Source of the DNA: Phycisphaerales bacterium UBA854
GTDB lineage: Bacteria > Planctomycetota > Phycisphaerae > Phycisphaerales > SM1A02
DNA: 64,000 bases
Direction: 5' to 3'
NCBI GenBank assembly: GCA_002295885.1
Contig: DBGM01000023.1
Coordinates: 1-64,000 of the forward strand
Below the pieces are notes generated by a model, which saw only the letters and a program-made list of their open reading frames with translations, did not search any database and was not told the DNA's origin. A program made the translations under genes and the position numbers. How positions within the stretch are numbered: the first letter of the stretch is position 1; each line of letters opens with the position of its first letter. Below, one piece after another: positions 20,803 through 30,014 of the stretch.

Positions 20803-20850
20803 GGTGATATCTCCAGAGAGGTAAATCCATCCATCTATTCGGATATATGG

Positions 20851-20879
20851 ATCATATTCCGCGATTTTCTTCTGGTCAA
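20851..20879 (-). promoter_or_regulatory. Predicted sigma-70 promoter of ahcY
   Basis: On the minus strand TTGACC (20879-20874) and TATGAT (20856-20851) are separated by exactly 17 bp. The implied leader before the TTG start is only about 40 nt, too short for an S-adenosylhomocysteine riboswitch; no conserved SAH-riboswitch core is visible. Confidence 0.65.
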
Positions 20880-20965
20880 ACGTTCCAAGGCGAATATTTG
20901 CGAGGAAATCAGGGCTTGGGAATGGTTCCGGGACACTCTTGGGTTGTCCACAGCAGGAGTACCCT

Positions 20966-21760
20966 ATGGCAGCATTGCCAAGCAGTCCAATGCCCGATCC
21001 CGGCAAGACGGATGCCATGGGCTATTCCCGGACCAACTGGTCCATGATCATGGATGCCGTCTCGGCCGCGGAACCACGCTCCAACTCTGCGATGGATCGC
21101 CTCGTGCAGCGGTACTGGCCGGCCGTTTTCGCCTTCATCCGCAGCAGCGGCAAATCGGTCGATGAGGCCACGGATCTGACCCAGGGGTTCCTCTGCGACG
21201 TGCTGCTGGGCCGCAACCTGCTCCAGTCGGCCACGCCGGAACGCGGACGATTCCGCTCGCTGCTGCTGAAGTCCGTTTCGAACTACGTGCGTGAGCAGCA
21301 CCGCCGCGCGACCCGCAAGAAGCGTGCTCCCAGTGGAGCCGACGGTCGACCCATGCCGTCGCCGCTCTCGTTGGATGCAGGGGAAGGAGCCTGGTCGGCG
21401 ATCAGTCGTGACCAGGATCCCGAAGCCGCCTTTCATGCCCAATGGGCCGCCAGCCTGGTGCGTGAGGTTCTCGAAAAAGTTCGAATCGACTGCATGCGTC
21501 GCGGGCAGCAGGCGTATTGGGAGGTGTTCGCGCGTCGCGTGGTGCGTCCGAAACTCCACGGAGAATCGCCGGAGCCCTACGAGCATCTCGTGGCCAACTG
21601 GGGGATCGCGGATGCCGCGCAGGCGGCCAACATGATGGTGACGGTCAAGCGCCGCTTCGCCAGAGCCCTTGTCGAGGAGGCGGAATCGACCGTGACGGAT
21701 TCACTGGTGACCAAGTCGGAACTCGAGGATCTGCTCGACCTGCTGGTGCACGAGCGATGA
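20966..21760 (+). CDS. ECF-type RNA polymerase sigma factor, planctomycete type
   Basis: A 264-residue protein. YSRTNWSMIMDAV opens the conserved part; region 2 includes VQRYWPAVFAFIRSSG, DEATDLTQGF and ERGRFRSLLLKS (promoter -10 recognition and core binding). The C-terminal half (EHLVANWGIADAAQAANMMVTVKRRFARAL) is the helix-turn-helix region 4. This layout fits large ECF groups common in Planctomycetes, often linked to Ser/Thr kinases; none is adjacent here. ATG 20966 has AGGAG six nt upstream. A small unknown gene overlaps its stop. No anti-sigma factor gene with a membrane segment follows. Confidence 0.85.
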   Translation: MAALPSSPMPDPGKTDAMGYSRTNWSMIMDAVSAAEPRSNSAMDRLVQRYWPAVFAFIRSSGKSVDEATDLTQGFLCDVLLGRNLLQSATPERGRFRSLLLKSVSNYVREQHRRATRKKRAPSGADGRPMPSPLSLDAGEGAWSAISRDQDPEAAFHAQWAASLVREVLEKVRIDCMRRGQQAYWEVFARRVVRPKLHGESPEPYEHLVANWGIADAAQAANMMVTVKRRFARALVEEAESTVTDSLVTKSELEDLLDLLVHER

Positions 21761-22179
21761 TTCCGCGCTCCCGAAGCCAACTCGGCACCGCCCTTGGCTG
21801 GGCCGTGGAGACCGAATCGGATCCATCCATGGCGACGGCCGACTGGCTGGTCCAGGACGCCTGCCCGCGGGCCGCCGGAATCTTCTCGCTCGTGAACGAC
21901 CCCGACATCCCCGTCGAGGTCCTGATCCAGTTGAAGGACGCCTTCAAGGCCTGGCGGGTCATGGGTGAGAACGCCCGGGACCGAAGAATGGCCGCGTACT
22001 GCTACGCCCTCGTCATCGCCGCGGGTCTGGTGCACGCCGGTCGGCGGATCAGCACCCAGTCCGACGGTGCCCTGCTTCGCAGCTTCCAGGCCATCCGAAT
22101 GGACAAGACCTGTGCCGACCACGTCCGGGGCCTCATCGACCGGGCCATTCGAATGCTGAACGCTCCGACGACGGACTGA
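21757..22179 (+). CDS. Hypothetical protein coupled to the ECF sigma factor
   Basis: No family recognised. A 140-residue, mainly helical soluble protein (ALVIAAGLVHAGRR, RSFQAIRMDKTCADHVRGLIDRAIRMLN) without membrane segments or known motifs. Its ATG overlaps the sigma factor stop (ATGA), so the two are probably made together. By position it could modulate the sigma factor, but it does not resemble known anti-sigma domains (no HxxxCxxC zinc motif). Confidence 0.7.
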   Translation: MIPRSRSQLGTALGWAVETESDPSMATADWLVQDACPRAAGIFSLVNDPDIPVEVLIQLKDAFKAWRVMGENARDRRMAAYCYALVIAAGLVHAGRRISTQSDGALLRSFQAIRMDKTCADHVRGLIDRAIRMLNAPTTD

Positions 22180-22284
22180 GCCGTCTCCGCACCGGGTCGG
22201 GGTCCACTCGCTAAGATGAGGACCTTGAGTGCGGGACCACGTCGGTTTCGCAGTGCGACCCTCTTGTTGCAGGCAGGTTCACCC

Positions 22285-22704
22285 GTGAGCAAGTCATTCC
22301 AGTGCACGATCATCACTCCCGAGGCCTCCGTCTTCGACGGCGAAGTCACGTACGCCCGCTTCCCCGCGTGGGACGGCCAGTACGGCATGATGGCCGGCCT
22401 GTCACCGCTGCTGTCGAGCCTTGCTCCCGGTGCGTTGCGACTCGACGAGGCGTCGGGCAGCCGTTGGTTCCTGGTCGAAGGCGGATTCGCCCACGTCGTG
22501 GGAGACCGGCTCACCATTCTGGCCGAGGCGGTGACGCCCGCCGAGGAACTCGACGTCGCGGAAGCGGAGGCCGCCTTCGCCGAACTGCGCTCCGCGCAGC
22601 CGACGGACGACATGGACATGGATGAACTCAACCGTCAGCGGCAGATTGCCCGGGACCGGGTGCATCTGTCCCGACGCAACGCCGGCTTCACGACCGGGGT
22701 CTGA
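22285..22704 (+). CDS. atpC: F-type ATP synthase epsilon subunit
   Basis: A 139-residue protein of the ATP synthase central stalk. The N-terminal beta-sandwich is typical: FQCTIITPEASVFDGEV, FPAWDGQYGMMAGLSPLLSSLAPG and FLVEGGFAHVVGDRLTILAE. The C-terminal helical hairpin has AEAEAAFAELRSA. The start is GTG at 22285, by comparison with the family. No other ATP synthase gene is in the window, so atpC is separated from the usual atpIBEFHAGDC order. Confidence 0.9.
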   Translation: MSKSFQCTIITPEASVFDGEVTYARFPAWDGQYGMMAGLSPLLSSLAPGALRLDEASGSRWFLVEGGFAHVVGDRLTILAEAVTPAEELDVAEAEAAFAELRSAQPTDDMDMDELNRQRQIARDRVHLSRRNAGFTTGV

Positions 22705-22749
22705 TCTCCGCGGCGCGATGCCGCCCTCACTTTGGACGGAGGATCCGTC

Positions 22750-23418
22750 ATGGCCGATACGAGCGCGTCTGCCTCCAATGCGGAGCTCGACCACTGCGAT
22801 CTGACGCCTGCGCAGCGGATCGAAGCGGTGTTGATGACGGTCGACCGTCCGCTCGGCGACCGTGCGCTGGCGGAAGCCGCCGGAGTCGACGGGGTCGAGC
22901 TCGCGATCTCCGAACTCAACGATTCCTACGAATCCACGGGACGAACCTTCCGCATCGTGCGGGTGGCCAGCGGATGGCAGGTGATGACCATGCCGGAGTC
23001 GGCCCCGGTCCTCTCGCGGCTGCACGCCCAGCGGCAGCAGACCCATCTCACCCCGGCCGCGATGGAGACGCTCTCGATCATCGCCTACCGCCAGCCGGTG
23101 ATGCGGGCCGAGATCGAGGCGATCCGAGGCGTGGCCTGCGGCGAGGTCCTGCGGGGGCTCCTCGAGCGTCGCATGGTCCGCATCGCGGGACGGGCCGAGG
23201 AACTGGGCCGTCCCATGCTGTACGGGACGACCAAGGACTTCCTGCGGGTGTTCGGGCTCTCCGGCATCGACGATCTGCCGGAGGTCGAAGGCCTCCGGCG
23301 CAAGCCGACCCGTCGGCCCGCTGCTTCGGACGAAGGGTCCGACGATGCCGCGGCGTCGCCTCCCGCCGAGGATGCGCCGCCGGCCGACACGGATGCCTCG
23401 ACGGACGAAGGGGACTGA
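22750..23418 (+). CDS. scpB: Segregation and condensation protein B
   Basis: A 222-residue kleisin-associated winged-helix protein, part of the SMC-ScpA-ScpB chromosome-organising complex. Typical blocks: RIEAVLMTVDRPL, ETLSIIAYRQPVMRAEIEAIRGV, LLERRMVRIAGRAEELGRPMLYGTT and FLRVFGLSGIDDLPEV. The C-terminal ~50 residues are an acidic low-complexity tail. GGAGG lies 7 nt before the ATG. No scpA or smc gene is nearby; it follows atpC and leads into the DUF58 gene 18 nt on. Confidence 0.95.
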   Translation: MADTSASASNAELDHCDLTPAQRIEAVLMTVDRPLGDRALAEAAGVDGVELAISELNDSYESTGRTFRIVRVASGWQVMTMPESAPVLSRLHAQRQQTHLTPAAMETLSIIAYRQPVMRAEIEAIRGVACGEVLRGLLERRMVRIAGRAEELGRPMLYGTTKDFLRVFGLSGIDDLPEVEGLRRKPTRRPAASDEGSDDAAASPPAEDAPPADTDASTDEGD

Positions 23419-23436
23419 GTTCCCCCGGGTGGTGCC

Positions 23437-24600
23437 ATGGCTCGACAGCTGCTTCCGGTCAACGCGCCGATCACCTTTCTGCTGCTGCTCTTCCTGCTGG
23501 CGCCCGCCGCCCTGCTGCAGGGCAACAACGTCATCTTCTGGATGCTGGCGGTGCTGGTCGCCTCGGTCGGACTGTCGATCCTCGGCAGTCGATTCATGAT
23601 CCGCGGTCTGTCCGTCCGCCGGCAGCTTCCGGATCACGGCCGGGCCGGCGAGCCGCTGGTGGTGGGCTACGCCGTCACGCGCCGTCGGCGGTCCATTCCC
23701 TGCTTCGGGCTCTTCATCGACGAGGACCGCGATCGGGAGCAGCCGGGGTTGGACCTCGAGCATGCCCGGGGATGGATCCTGCACGTGGGCGCCGGGGAGA
23801 CCGTGCACGGTCAGGGAATCATCATTCCATCCTCACGCGGGCGACTGGAGTTCGACCGATTCCTGGTGCGTACCAGCTTTCCGTTCGGATTGATCCGGCG
23901 GGCCCGGGCCTTCAGCCAGCCGCAGCACCTGCTCGTCTATCCGCAGGTGCACGAGCTGCAGGATCGCGTGCTCGAGTCGCTGTCGCCCCGGGGGCCGGAC
24001 GGACGCCGGACCGTCGACCAGAAGGGGCAGGGCGACGACTACTTCGGGGTCAAGCAGCTGCGTACCGGTGACAGCATCCGCGACATCGCGTGGAAGCTGT
24101 CCGCCCACCGCGACGAACTCCTCGGGATCGAACGGTCCAGTCCGTCGCCGCCCCGGGTCCGGGTGGTCCTCGACCTGTCGACGCCCACCGGGATGCTCCA
24201 GGTGGATGACGCGGAATCCGTCACCGCTCGAATGCTCGAGGAGCAGTCCATCAGTCTGGCCGCGTCGCTGGTCGCGGCGGCCGTCGATCGCGAACTCGAG
24301 GTCGCGGTGACCGTGCTCGGGCACACCGGACCCTCGCTGCCGTTCCGCGCGGGCATCTGGCACGTGCATCGGATCATGACCATGCTCGCGGGCATCGATC
24401 TGGACGCGGACCGCACCGCCGTGTCAGGGCCCGTCTCGGACATGGAGCACGCGGGACTGATCGTGATCCGGCCGGATCGGGTGCGACCGCTGAATGCCCG
24501 GCAGGACGCCTGGTACCTGACCGGTCGCCAGCTCCCCGAACTCGTTCGGGAATCCGCGTCGGCCCCGCCTCGGGAGCCGCGTCAGGACGATGCCGCATGA
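23437..24600 (+). CDS. DUF58 domain protein
   Basis: A 387-residue membrane protein with two N-terminal membrane segments (FLLLLFLLAPAALLQG and IFWMLAVLVASVGLSIL), then a beta-rich domain and the DUF58 domain with vWA-like character: KQLRTGDSIRDIAWKLSAHRDELL corresponds to the conserved 'yrpGDdpRrIdW' block, followed by VRVVLDLS. Such proteins usually come with a MoxR AAA+ ATPase and a transglutaminase protein; only the latter is here, overlapping the stop by ATGA. Role in envelope protein assembly is inferred from the family. Confidence 0.88.
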   Translation: MARQLLPVNAPITFLLLLFLLAPAALLQGNNVIFWMLAVLVASVGLSILGSRFMIRGLSVRRQLPDHGRAGEPLVVGYAVTRRRRSIPCFGLFIDEDRDREQPGLDLEHARGWILHVGAGETVHGQGIIIPSSRGRLEFDRFLVRTSFPFGLIRRARAFSQPQHLLVYPQVHELQDRVLESLSPRGPDGRRTVDQKGQGDDYFGVKQLRTGDSIRDIAWKLSAHRDELLGIERSSPSPPRVRVVLDLSTPTGMLQVDDAESVTARMLEEQSISLAASLVAAAVDRELEVAVTVLGHTGPSLPFRAGIWHVHRIMTMLAGIDLDADRTAVSGPVSDMEHAGLIVIRPDRVRPLNARQDAWYLTGRQLPELVRESASAPPREPRQDDAA

Positions 24601-26837
24601 AGCTCGACCGCCTCTATCCGCGTCTCTCCTTCCTTCTCGTGTTCACCGCGATCGTGGCCCACTGCATGGCGCAGCAGGAGCTGCTGCTCGTGCTCGTGGC
24701 CGGCGCGCTCACCGTGGCCAGCCGTTCCGTCTGCGAGGGACCGCGGGGTCGGGTGCTGCCCCGGCCGTGGTCCCTGTTCCTGACCTGCGTCGCCCTGATC
24801 TGGGCCGTGCTCTCGATCGTGCGCGAGCCGGGGGCCGCGATCCAGTGCATCGGAACGTTCGTGGTGTGGCTCACCCTGATCAAGGTCTACGAGCGGCGGT
24901 CGATCGAGAACGAGGCCGAACGCCTCATTCTCAGCCTGCTGCTGATGGTGCTTGCGGCGCTGGTCTCGATCGATCTCCTCTTCGGACTGCTGCTCGTTGC
25001 GTGGACGGCGCTCGCCATCACCGTGCTGCTGCTCTTCCAGCTGTACCACGGCCAGGAACTGGTGCGGATGCAGTTGGGGCAGGTGGTGGACCAGACCACG
25101 CCGGTGGATCTGCCCCGACGGCCCGTGATGGGGCCCCGCGTCCGACGGGACTTCCGGCGGATCACCCTGGGGCTGCTCGGGGTCGGACTCGCCGCCAGCA
25201 TCGCACTGTTCATCTCCGTGCCGCGTTCGTTGACGACGACCTTCGCCCAGGGCACCGGGCAGGCCGATACCGCGGTGTCGGGCTTCACCGATCGCGTCGA
25301 CCTCGGGGGGGACACCCGCATCACCCTGTCCGAGGAGCAGATCATGTCGGTCGGTCTGCAGTCCTGGGACGGTTCGTTCGTCCAGCTGCCCGAACCGCTT
25401 CGTCTCCGCGGCTCGGTGCTCGACCGGGTGGTGGGCGAAGGCATCTGGGAATCGGGGGACCAGCGGGCGGATTGGGAGTACGAGACCGAACCCGACACCT
25501 GGCAGCTGCTCGAACTCTCCAGCGCCCGGTCGCGACCGGGGCCCGAGGAGACGATCCTGCAGATCTTCGACCTGCAGTCGCCGCTGGACACGCTGTTCTC
25601 CATGTCGCTGCCGATCGAGATCCGCACGCCCAATCGCGTGGGGCTCGAGTTCAACCGGAACACCGACACCCTCAGCGTCACCGGTGACCAGGCGCCGCTG
25701 CACTACGAGATTCGGGCCAAGCCGGGGCCGCCGACCGGGGTGATCTCGCGGCGGGGGTGGTACCGCTACCAGAACCCCGTGGTCCGGGACGTCGCGCAGG
25801 AGGTGCTCCGGCAGGCCGAGATTCCGTTGCGCCGCCCGCGCACGCCCGCCGAGGCCTCGCAGTGGAACCAGCGGGCGGCCCGCGCCTTCGAGGCGTTTCT
25901 GACCTCCCGCGTCTTCCGCTACACACTCGAACTCGATCGGCTGCAGCGTCCGCCCTCGGCGGACGGACTCGATCCCGTGGAACGGTTCCTGCTGGTGGAC
26001 CGCGCCGGGCACTGCGAGTACTTCGCGGCGGCGTTCGTGGCCCTCTGCCATGTGGTCGATGTGGACGCCCGCATGGTCACCGGATTCGTGACGGACCGCT
26101 ACGACCCCCTGATCCAGCGCTACGTCGTGCTCATGTCCGACGCCCACGCCTGGGCGGAAGTCGAACTCGTTCCCGGTACGTGGACGACGTTCGACCCCAC
26201 GCCGCCTGCGTGGACCCCGGTCGGTCGTCGGCAGCCGCCGAGTCTCGCCCAGCGGGCGAGCTGGATCTACGGCTGGTTCGAGCACGCCTGGCAGTCGAAC
26301 GTGCTCGGGTACGACGTCCAGAAGCAGGTCGAGATCGTCGATGCCGTGCAGCCCTGGTGGCGGTCCTCCTCGCGATCGGTCTTCGGTCGCGTGGGCGACT
26401 TCCTGGTCTCGGTCAATCTTGCGTTCGGCTTCGGTCTCGGCGGCTACATCTGGATGGGGGTCGTGCTGCTCATCGTGGTGCTCTTCGTCGTGGCCTGGCG
26501 GCTGGCCCGCCGCCGGCATCGACGGGTGCTGGCCGCGGTCTCGCTGCCCCGTGGCTCCGCCCGGGCCGATCGGGACGTGGCCCGACGGTACGCCTTCTAC
26601 GTCGACGGGCTGCATCGGCTGGCCGTGGCGGGCCTGGCCAAGCCGGCGTGGCAGTCGCCCTCGGAATTCACCGCCGAACTGTCTGCGACCCGCCCCGCCG
26701 TCGCGGCAGCGATGCGTGAGATCGTCGACCGGTTCTACGCCATGCGGTTCGGCGGCCATCCGCCGCCGGCGGATCATGCGGAGGCGACCGGACGCGCCCT
26801 GCGCGAACTCGACGATGCCCTGGGTGCGGACGCATGA
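24597..26837 (+). CDS. TgpA-like membrane transglutaminase/protease-fold protein
   Basis: A 746-residue inner-membrane protein with about five N-terminal membrane helices (residues 1-215), a large exported domain and a late membrane helix (GYIWMGVVLLIVVLFVVAW). The transglutaminase-like domain has the full triad: Cys473 in GHCEYFAAAF, His517 in DAHAW and Asp533 in FDPTPP. The N-terminal part matches the DUF3488/TgpA type. The C-terminal DUF4129-like segment is rich in helices. It overlaps the DUF58 gene in front and the methyltransferase gene behind, so all three are co-translated. Confidence 0.9.
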   Translation: MKLDRLYPRLSFLLVFTAIVAHCMAQQELLLVLVAGALTVASRSVCEGPRGRVLPRPWSLFLTCVALIWAVLSIVREPGAAIQCIGTFVVWLTLIKVYERRSIENEAERLILSLLLMVLAALVSIDLLFGLLLVAWTALAITVLLLFQLYHGQELVRMQLGQVVDQTTPVDLPRRPVMGPRVRRDFRRITLGLLGVGLAASIALFISVPRSLTTTFAQGTGQADTAVSGFTDRVDLGGDTRITLSEEQIMSVGLQSWDGSFVQLPEPLRLRGSVLDRVVGEGIWESGDQRADWEYETEPDTWQLLELSSARSRPGPEETILQIFDLQSPLDTLFSMSLPIEIRTPNRVGLEFNRNTDTLSVTGDQAPLHYEIRAKPGPPTGVISRRGWYRYQNPVVRDVAQEVLRQAEIPLRRPRTPAEASQWNQRAARAFEAFLTSRVFRYTLELDRLQRPPSADGLDPVERFLLVDRAGHCEYFAAAFVALCHVVDVDARMVTGFVTDRYDPLIQRYVVLMSDAHAWAEVELVPGTWTTFDPTPPAWTPVGRRQPPSLAQRASWIYGWFEHAWQSNVLGYDVQKQVEIVDAVQPWWRSSSRSVFGRVGDFLVSVNLAFGFGLGGYIWMGVVLLIVVLFVVAWRLARRRHRRVLAAVSLPRGSARADRDVARRYAFYVDGLHRLAVAGLAKPAWQSPSEFTAELSATRPAVAAAMREIVDRFYAMRFGGHPPPADHAEATGRALRELDDALGADA

Positions 26838-27541
26838 GCATCTGGCTCGGTGGTGACGAACCGCACGAACCGGCCGTGGCCGGGCAGCAGGACGACTGGC
26901 TTCGCGGATGGGCCGAGCGGCCACGATCACGCGTCCTCGATCTGGGGTGCGGACACGGTCGGACCATGCTGACGCTCGCGGCGATGGGGCACGAGGTGAT
27001 CGGGGTCGACCGTGACCAGGCGTGTCTGGCCGAGTGCCGAAGCCGCGCCGACGCACTCGGTGTCGACGTGCGGCTCGAATGCTTCGACTTCCTCACCGAC
27101 GACTGGCCGGGCGCGGCAGCATCCTGCGATCTGATCTGCTGTCTGGGCAACACGTTCATGCTCGTGGACACGGATGAGGCGGCGGTCGTCCTGCTGCGTC
27201 GATGCGCAGCCCGGCTCGCTCCGGACGGCGCCGTTGTGCTCGACGATCTGCCGGGGCTCTTCGTGTCCGAGGTGGAATCGGGAAACTGGCAGACGGGGCT
27301 GTCGGAGGACGGTTCGCTGCAGTTCATCTGGTCCGATCGCGACGACGTGTTCACCGTGCGCAGTGGGGGGGACGTGGACCCGGAGGGATGGACCCTCGGG
27401 GACGCGGACGTGCCGCTGCGGTTGTGGCGGCGGCCGGCCCTCGAGCGGGTGGCGGCGGAAGCCGGGTTATCGGTCGTCGAGGTGGATCCCGCCGCGGCGG
27501 TGCTGGTCATGCGTTCTGGGGGGCCTGTCCCGGCGGGGTGA
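26834..27541 (+). CDS. Class I SAM-dependent methyltransferase
   Basis: A 235-residue soluble enzyme with a Rossmann methyltransferase core. Motif I is VLDLGCGHGRTML (residues ~36-48), motif II has VIGVDRDQACL and CFDFLTDDWPG is the acidic post-I region. The substrate is unknown. ATGA overlap joins it to the transglutaminase gene. The DUF58 and TgpA partners suggest an envelope-linked role, but this is positional inference only. Confidence 0.85.
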   Translation: MSIWLGGDEPHEPAVAGQQDDWLRGWAERPRSRVLDLGCGHGRTMLTLAAMGHEVIGVDRDQACLAECRSRADALGVDVRLECFDFLTDDWPGAAASCDLICCLGNTFMLVDTDEAAVVLLRRCAARLAPDGAVVLDDLPGLFVSEVESGNWQTGLSEDGSLQFIWSDRDDVFTVRSGGDVDPEGWTLGDADVPLRLWRRPALERVAAEAGLSVVEVDPAAAVLVMRSGGPVPAG

Positions 27542-27647
27542 ACGGCCAAACTCGCCCCGGACTGCACCGCATCGGCTTCAGAGTGCGATCCCGCGGGCCG
27601 ATAGATCTCCCGGACCGCAGTTCTGCGGATGACCAGGGGAGACGGAC

Positions 27648-28523
27648 ATGCCTGCACAACGATCACGCACCACGGGTTGGCGACGCTGCCTCGAGCAGAT
27701 TCGCCAGCGAAACGGTTCCATCGAAATCGCCATCGAAGGCCCGGGCGGTGAAGCGCCCGCGGGCGGCGACCTGCTCTTCCGGTCGCGGGTCCTGCACGTC
27801 GGGGGCGACGAGTTGTGGATCGAACCGCCGTCGACGCTCGGTGAGGCGATCGCCATCGAGGCCGGCATGCGACTGGTGGGGATCATGGCCATCGGTCAGA
27901 ACCGATGGATGTTCCACACCACCTGCGGCGGGGCGACCAGTCGGAGCTGCCAGGGACGGATGGTGCCGGTGCTGGTGCTCGGCATGCCGCACGACGTGCA
28001 GCGTTGCCAGCGGCGCCGGGACTACCGGATCAACACGAGCGGCCTCGCCCTGCCCGACGTCACCGTCTGGCCGTTGCTGGATCCCGAATCGGTCGTCCTG
28101 GCCGAGCGGGTCAACGAAGCCGAGTTTCTTCGGGAACGCGATGCCACCGGCCCCGGGCCCGTCGACACGGACGGGGCGGACGGTGAACTGCTGCTGCCGG
28201 ATGTGGGGCCGTCGTTCTCGTCCCGTCTGGTGAATTTGGGCGGAGGCGGCATCGGACTGAACATCTCGATGGACGATGCCGGCGCCTTCAACCGGGCGCG
28301 GGCGTGCTGGGTCCGCTTCGAACTGCCGCCGCACGTGCGCACCCCGGTGTGCGCCACGGCCCGGGTGGTGCATACGCACATCCAGTCGGACCGCCGTCTG
28401 TACGCGGGGATGACCTTCGACTTCAGTCACAATCCGTCCCACAAGCGATTCGTGGTCCAGCAGATCGTCCGGGCCATCGCGGGACAGCAGAAGTCCCAGC
28501 TCGCCCGCCGACGGTCAGCCTGA
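27648..28523 (+). CDS. YcgR-like PilZ domain protein (cyclic di-GMP effector candidate)
   Basis: A 291-residue soluble protein. The N-terminal ~110 residues form a YcgR-like beta domain (GDLLFRSRVLHVGGDELWIEPP, GEAIAIEAGMRLVGIMAI). The hinge carries the PilZ arginine motif QRRRDYRI near residue 125, and NLGGGGIGL near residue 200 corresponds to the (D/N)xSxxG loop, with Gly in place of Ser. The insertion between the two motifs (~60 residues) is longer than usual. YcgR proteins brake flagella when bound to c-di-GMP; no flagellar gene is nearby. The end overlaps pabB by 9 bp convergently. Confidence 0.7.
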   Translation: MPAQRSRTTGWRRCLEQIRQRNGSIEIAIEGPGGEAPAGGDLLFRSRVLHVGGDELWIEPPSTLGEAIAIEAGMRLVGIMAIGQNRWMFHTTCGGATSRSCQGRMVPVLVLGMPHDVQRCQRRRDYRINTSGLALPDVTVWPLLDPESVVLAERVNEAEFLRERDATGPGPVDTDGADGELLLPDVGPSFSSRLVNLGGGGIGLNISMDDAGAFNRARACWVRFELPPHVRTPVCATARVVHTHIQSDRRLYAGMTFDFSHNPSHKRFVVQQIVRAIAGQQKSQLARRRSA

Positions 28524-29918
28524 GGTCGGCTCGGACAGTCCCAGCGCGGCCTCGAACACGGCCGCCTTGTGACAGGTCTCCTCGAACTCCTCGCGGGGGC
28601 GGGAGTCGGACACGATGCCGCCACCGGTGCCGTAGACCACTTCGCCCTCGAACTGCCTGAATCCCCGCGTGAACCGTCCCGTCATCGCCATGGTGCGGAT
28701 GCCGACGGACAAGCGCGCCGTCCGGGCGGTCAGCCATCCCAGCCCACCGCAGTACGGCCCGCGCGGTTCGGGTTCGAGCTCGTCGATGATCTGCATCGCC
28801 CGGATCTTCGGCGCGCCGGTGACCGACCCCGGAGGGAACGTCGCCCGAAGCAGGTCGGCCATGGTGGTCTCGGGTCGCAGCATGCCCTCGACTTCGCCGA
28901 CTCCGTGGTGCACCGTGGGATGCGATTCGATCCTGCGTCCGTGGCGGACACCCACCGTGCCCACTTCGCAGACCCGGCCGAGATCGTTCCGCATCAGGTC
29001 GACGATCATGTGCAGTTCCGCGGCGTCCTTCGAGGACGACTCCAGTTCCGACGGATCACGGTCCGCGGCGCTGGTCCCCTTGATCGGTCGGGTCACGACT
29101 CGGCGGCCGTCGTCGACGCCGTCCACCTGCAGGTAGAGCTCCGGACTCAGGCTGAGGATCGCACGGTCGTCGCCGTTCCCGTCCGGCAGTTCCATGTACA
29201 GCCCGTACATCGGTCCGGCGGTGTCCAGAGCGTTCAGGGTCATCGATCGGAGGTCGCCCTCGATGGAGGCGTGGAGACGTCGCGCCAGGTTGGCCTGGAA
29301 CACGTCGCCCTCGTGGATGTAGTCGCGGACCTGCTGGATGTGGTCGATGTATTCGGGCTCGCCGGGAACACTGCGGGGGGGTGAGCAGCGCACCCCGTCC
29401 GACGGTCGGGTGGAGGCTCGGGCGGGAGCTTCGGCATTTCCGAACGACCACCATCGGTCGTGTTCGTGGTCGAAGGCCAGACCCGCGGGGCACCACAGGA
29501 GATCGAACATCGGCCAGGTCCCGGTTCGCGAACGGTGCCGTGCCGTGGGTTCGATGTTGGTTCCCAGCTCGTAGGACAGTGCGGCCAGCCATCCCCGGTC
29601 GAAGGGAAGCTCGGGGCCGGCGGACGAAGCCGTGTGATCAAGCAGGGACTGGATCAGTCCAAGCGGATCATCACTGGACGCAGGTAGGTCGATCGGTGGC
29701 CGGGTGGGGCCGGACCAATGGACCCGTTGCGACGCGGTATCAACCCGCAGGTGGCCCTTCGGACTGCAGAGCAGCGACCACCGTGACCAGTCGCTGTCCC
29801 GGCGGGCGGAGGAAAGCATCGCCACGGGCTCGTCCCGGGGCCAGTCCGCGAGCATGCTCATCACATCACGGTCGTCGTCGATCCTGCGTGGCGGTGCGGT
29901 CCCCATGAAGTCCATCAT
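28515..29918 (-). CDS. pabB: Aminodeoxychorismate synthase component I
   Basis: A 467-residue chorismate-utilising enzyme that makes 4-amino-4-deoxychorismate for folate synthesis. Family blocks: GDVFQANLARRL, SLSPELYL, RVVTRPIKGTSAADRDP, MIVDLMRNDLGRVCEVG, HPTVHHGVGEVEG, FPPGSVTGAPKIRAM and YGTGGGIVSDS. PIKGT with Lys distinguishes PabB from anthranilate synthase TrpE (PIAGT). Starts are close together (29918, 29915, 29906) and none has a good ribosome site. No pabA or pabC is adjacent. It diverges from ppdK with a gap of about 95 bp. Confidence 0.92.
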   Translation of the reverse strand: MMDFMGTAPPRRIDDDRDVMSMLADWPRDEPVAMLSSARRDSDWSRWSLLCSPKGHLRVDTASQRVHWSGPTRPPIDLPASSDDPLGLIQSLLDHTASSAGPELPFDRGWLAALSYELGTNIEPTARHRSRTGTWPMFDLLWCPAGLAFDHEHDRWWSFGNAEAPARASTRPSDGVRCSPPRSVPGEPEYIDHIQQVRDYIHEGDVFQANLARRLHASIEGDLRSMTLNALDTAGPMYGLYMELPDGNGDDRAILSLSPELYLQVDGVDDGRRVVTRPIKGTSAADRDPSELESSSKDAAELHMIVDLMRNDLGRVCEVGTVGVRHGRRIESHPTVHHGVGEVEGMLRPETTMADLLRATFPPGSVTGAPKIRAMQIIDELEPEPRGPYCGGLGWLTARTARLSVGIRTMAMTGRFTRGFRQFEGEVVYGTGGGIVSDSRPREEFEETCHKAAVFEAALGLSEPTSG

Positions 29919-30014
29919 AGCCGTGCCCGGACTGGTTCCGGAACGCCACTCGGGCCGATACACTGCCCAGTCAGCCCGATATCGAACGATCACGCACGGA
30001 CAGGAGCCCCCCTG

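Noticed and set aside
20803..20965. S-adenosylhomocysteine riboswitch before ahcY
   Set aside because: The predicted promoter leaves only ~40 nt of leader and the conserved core is absent.
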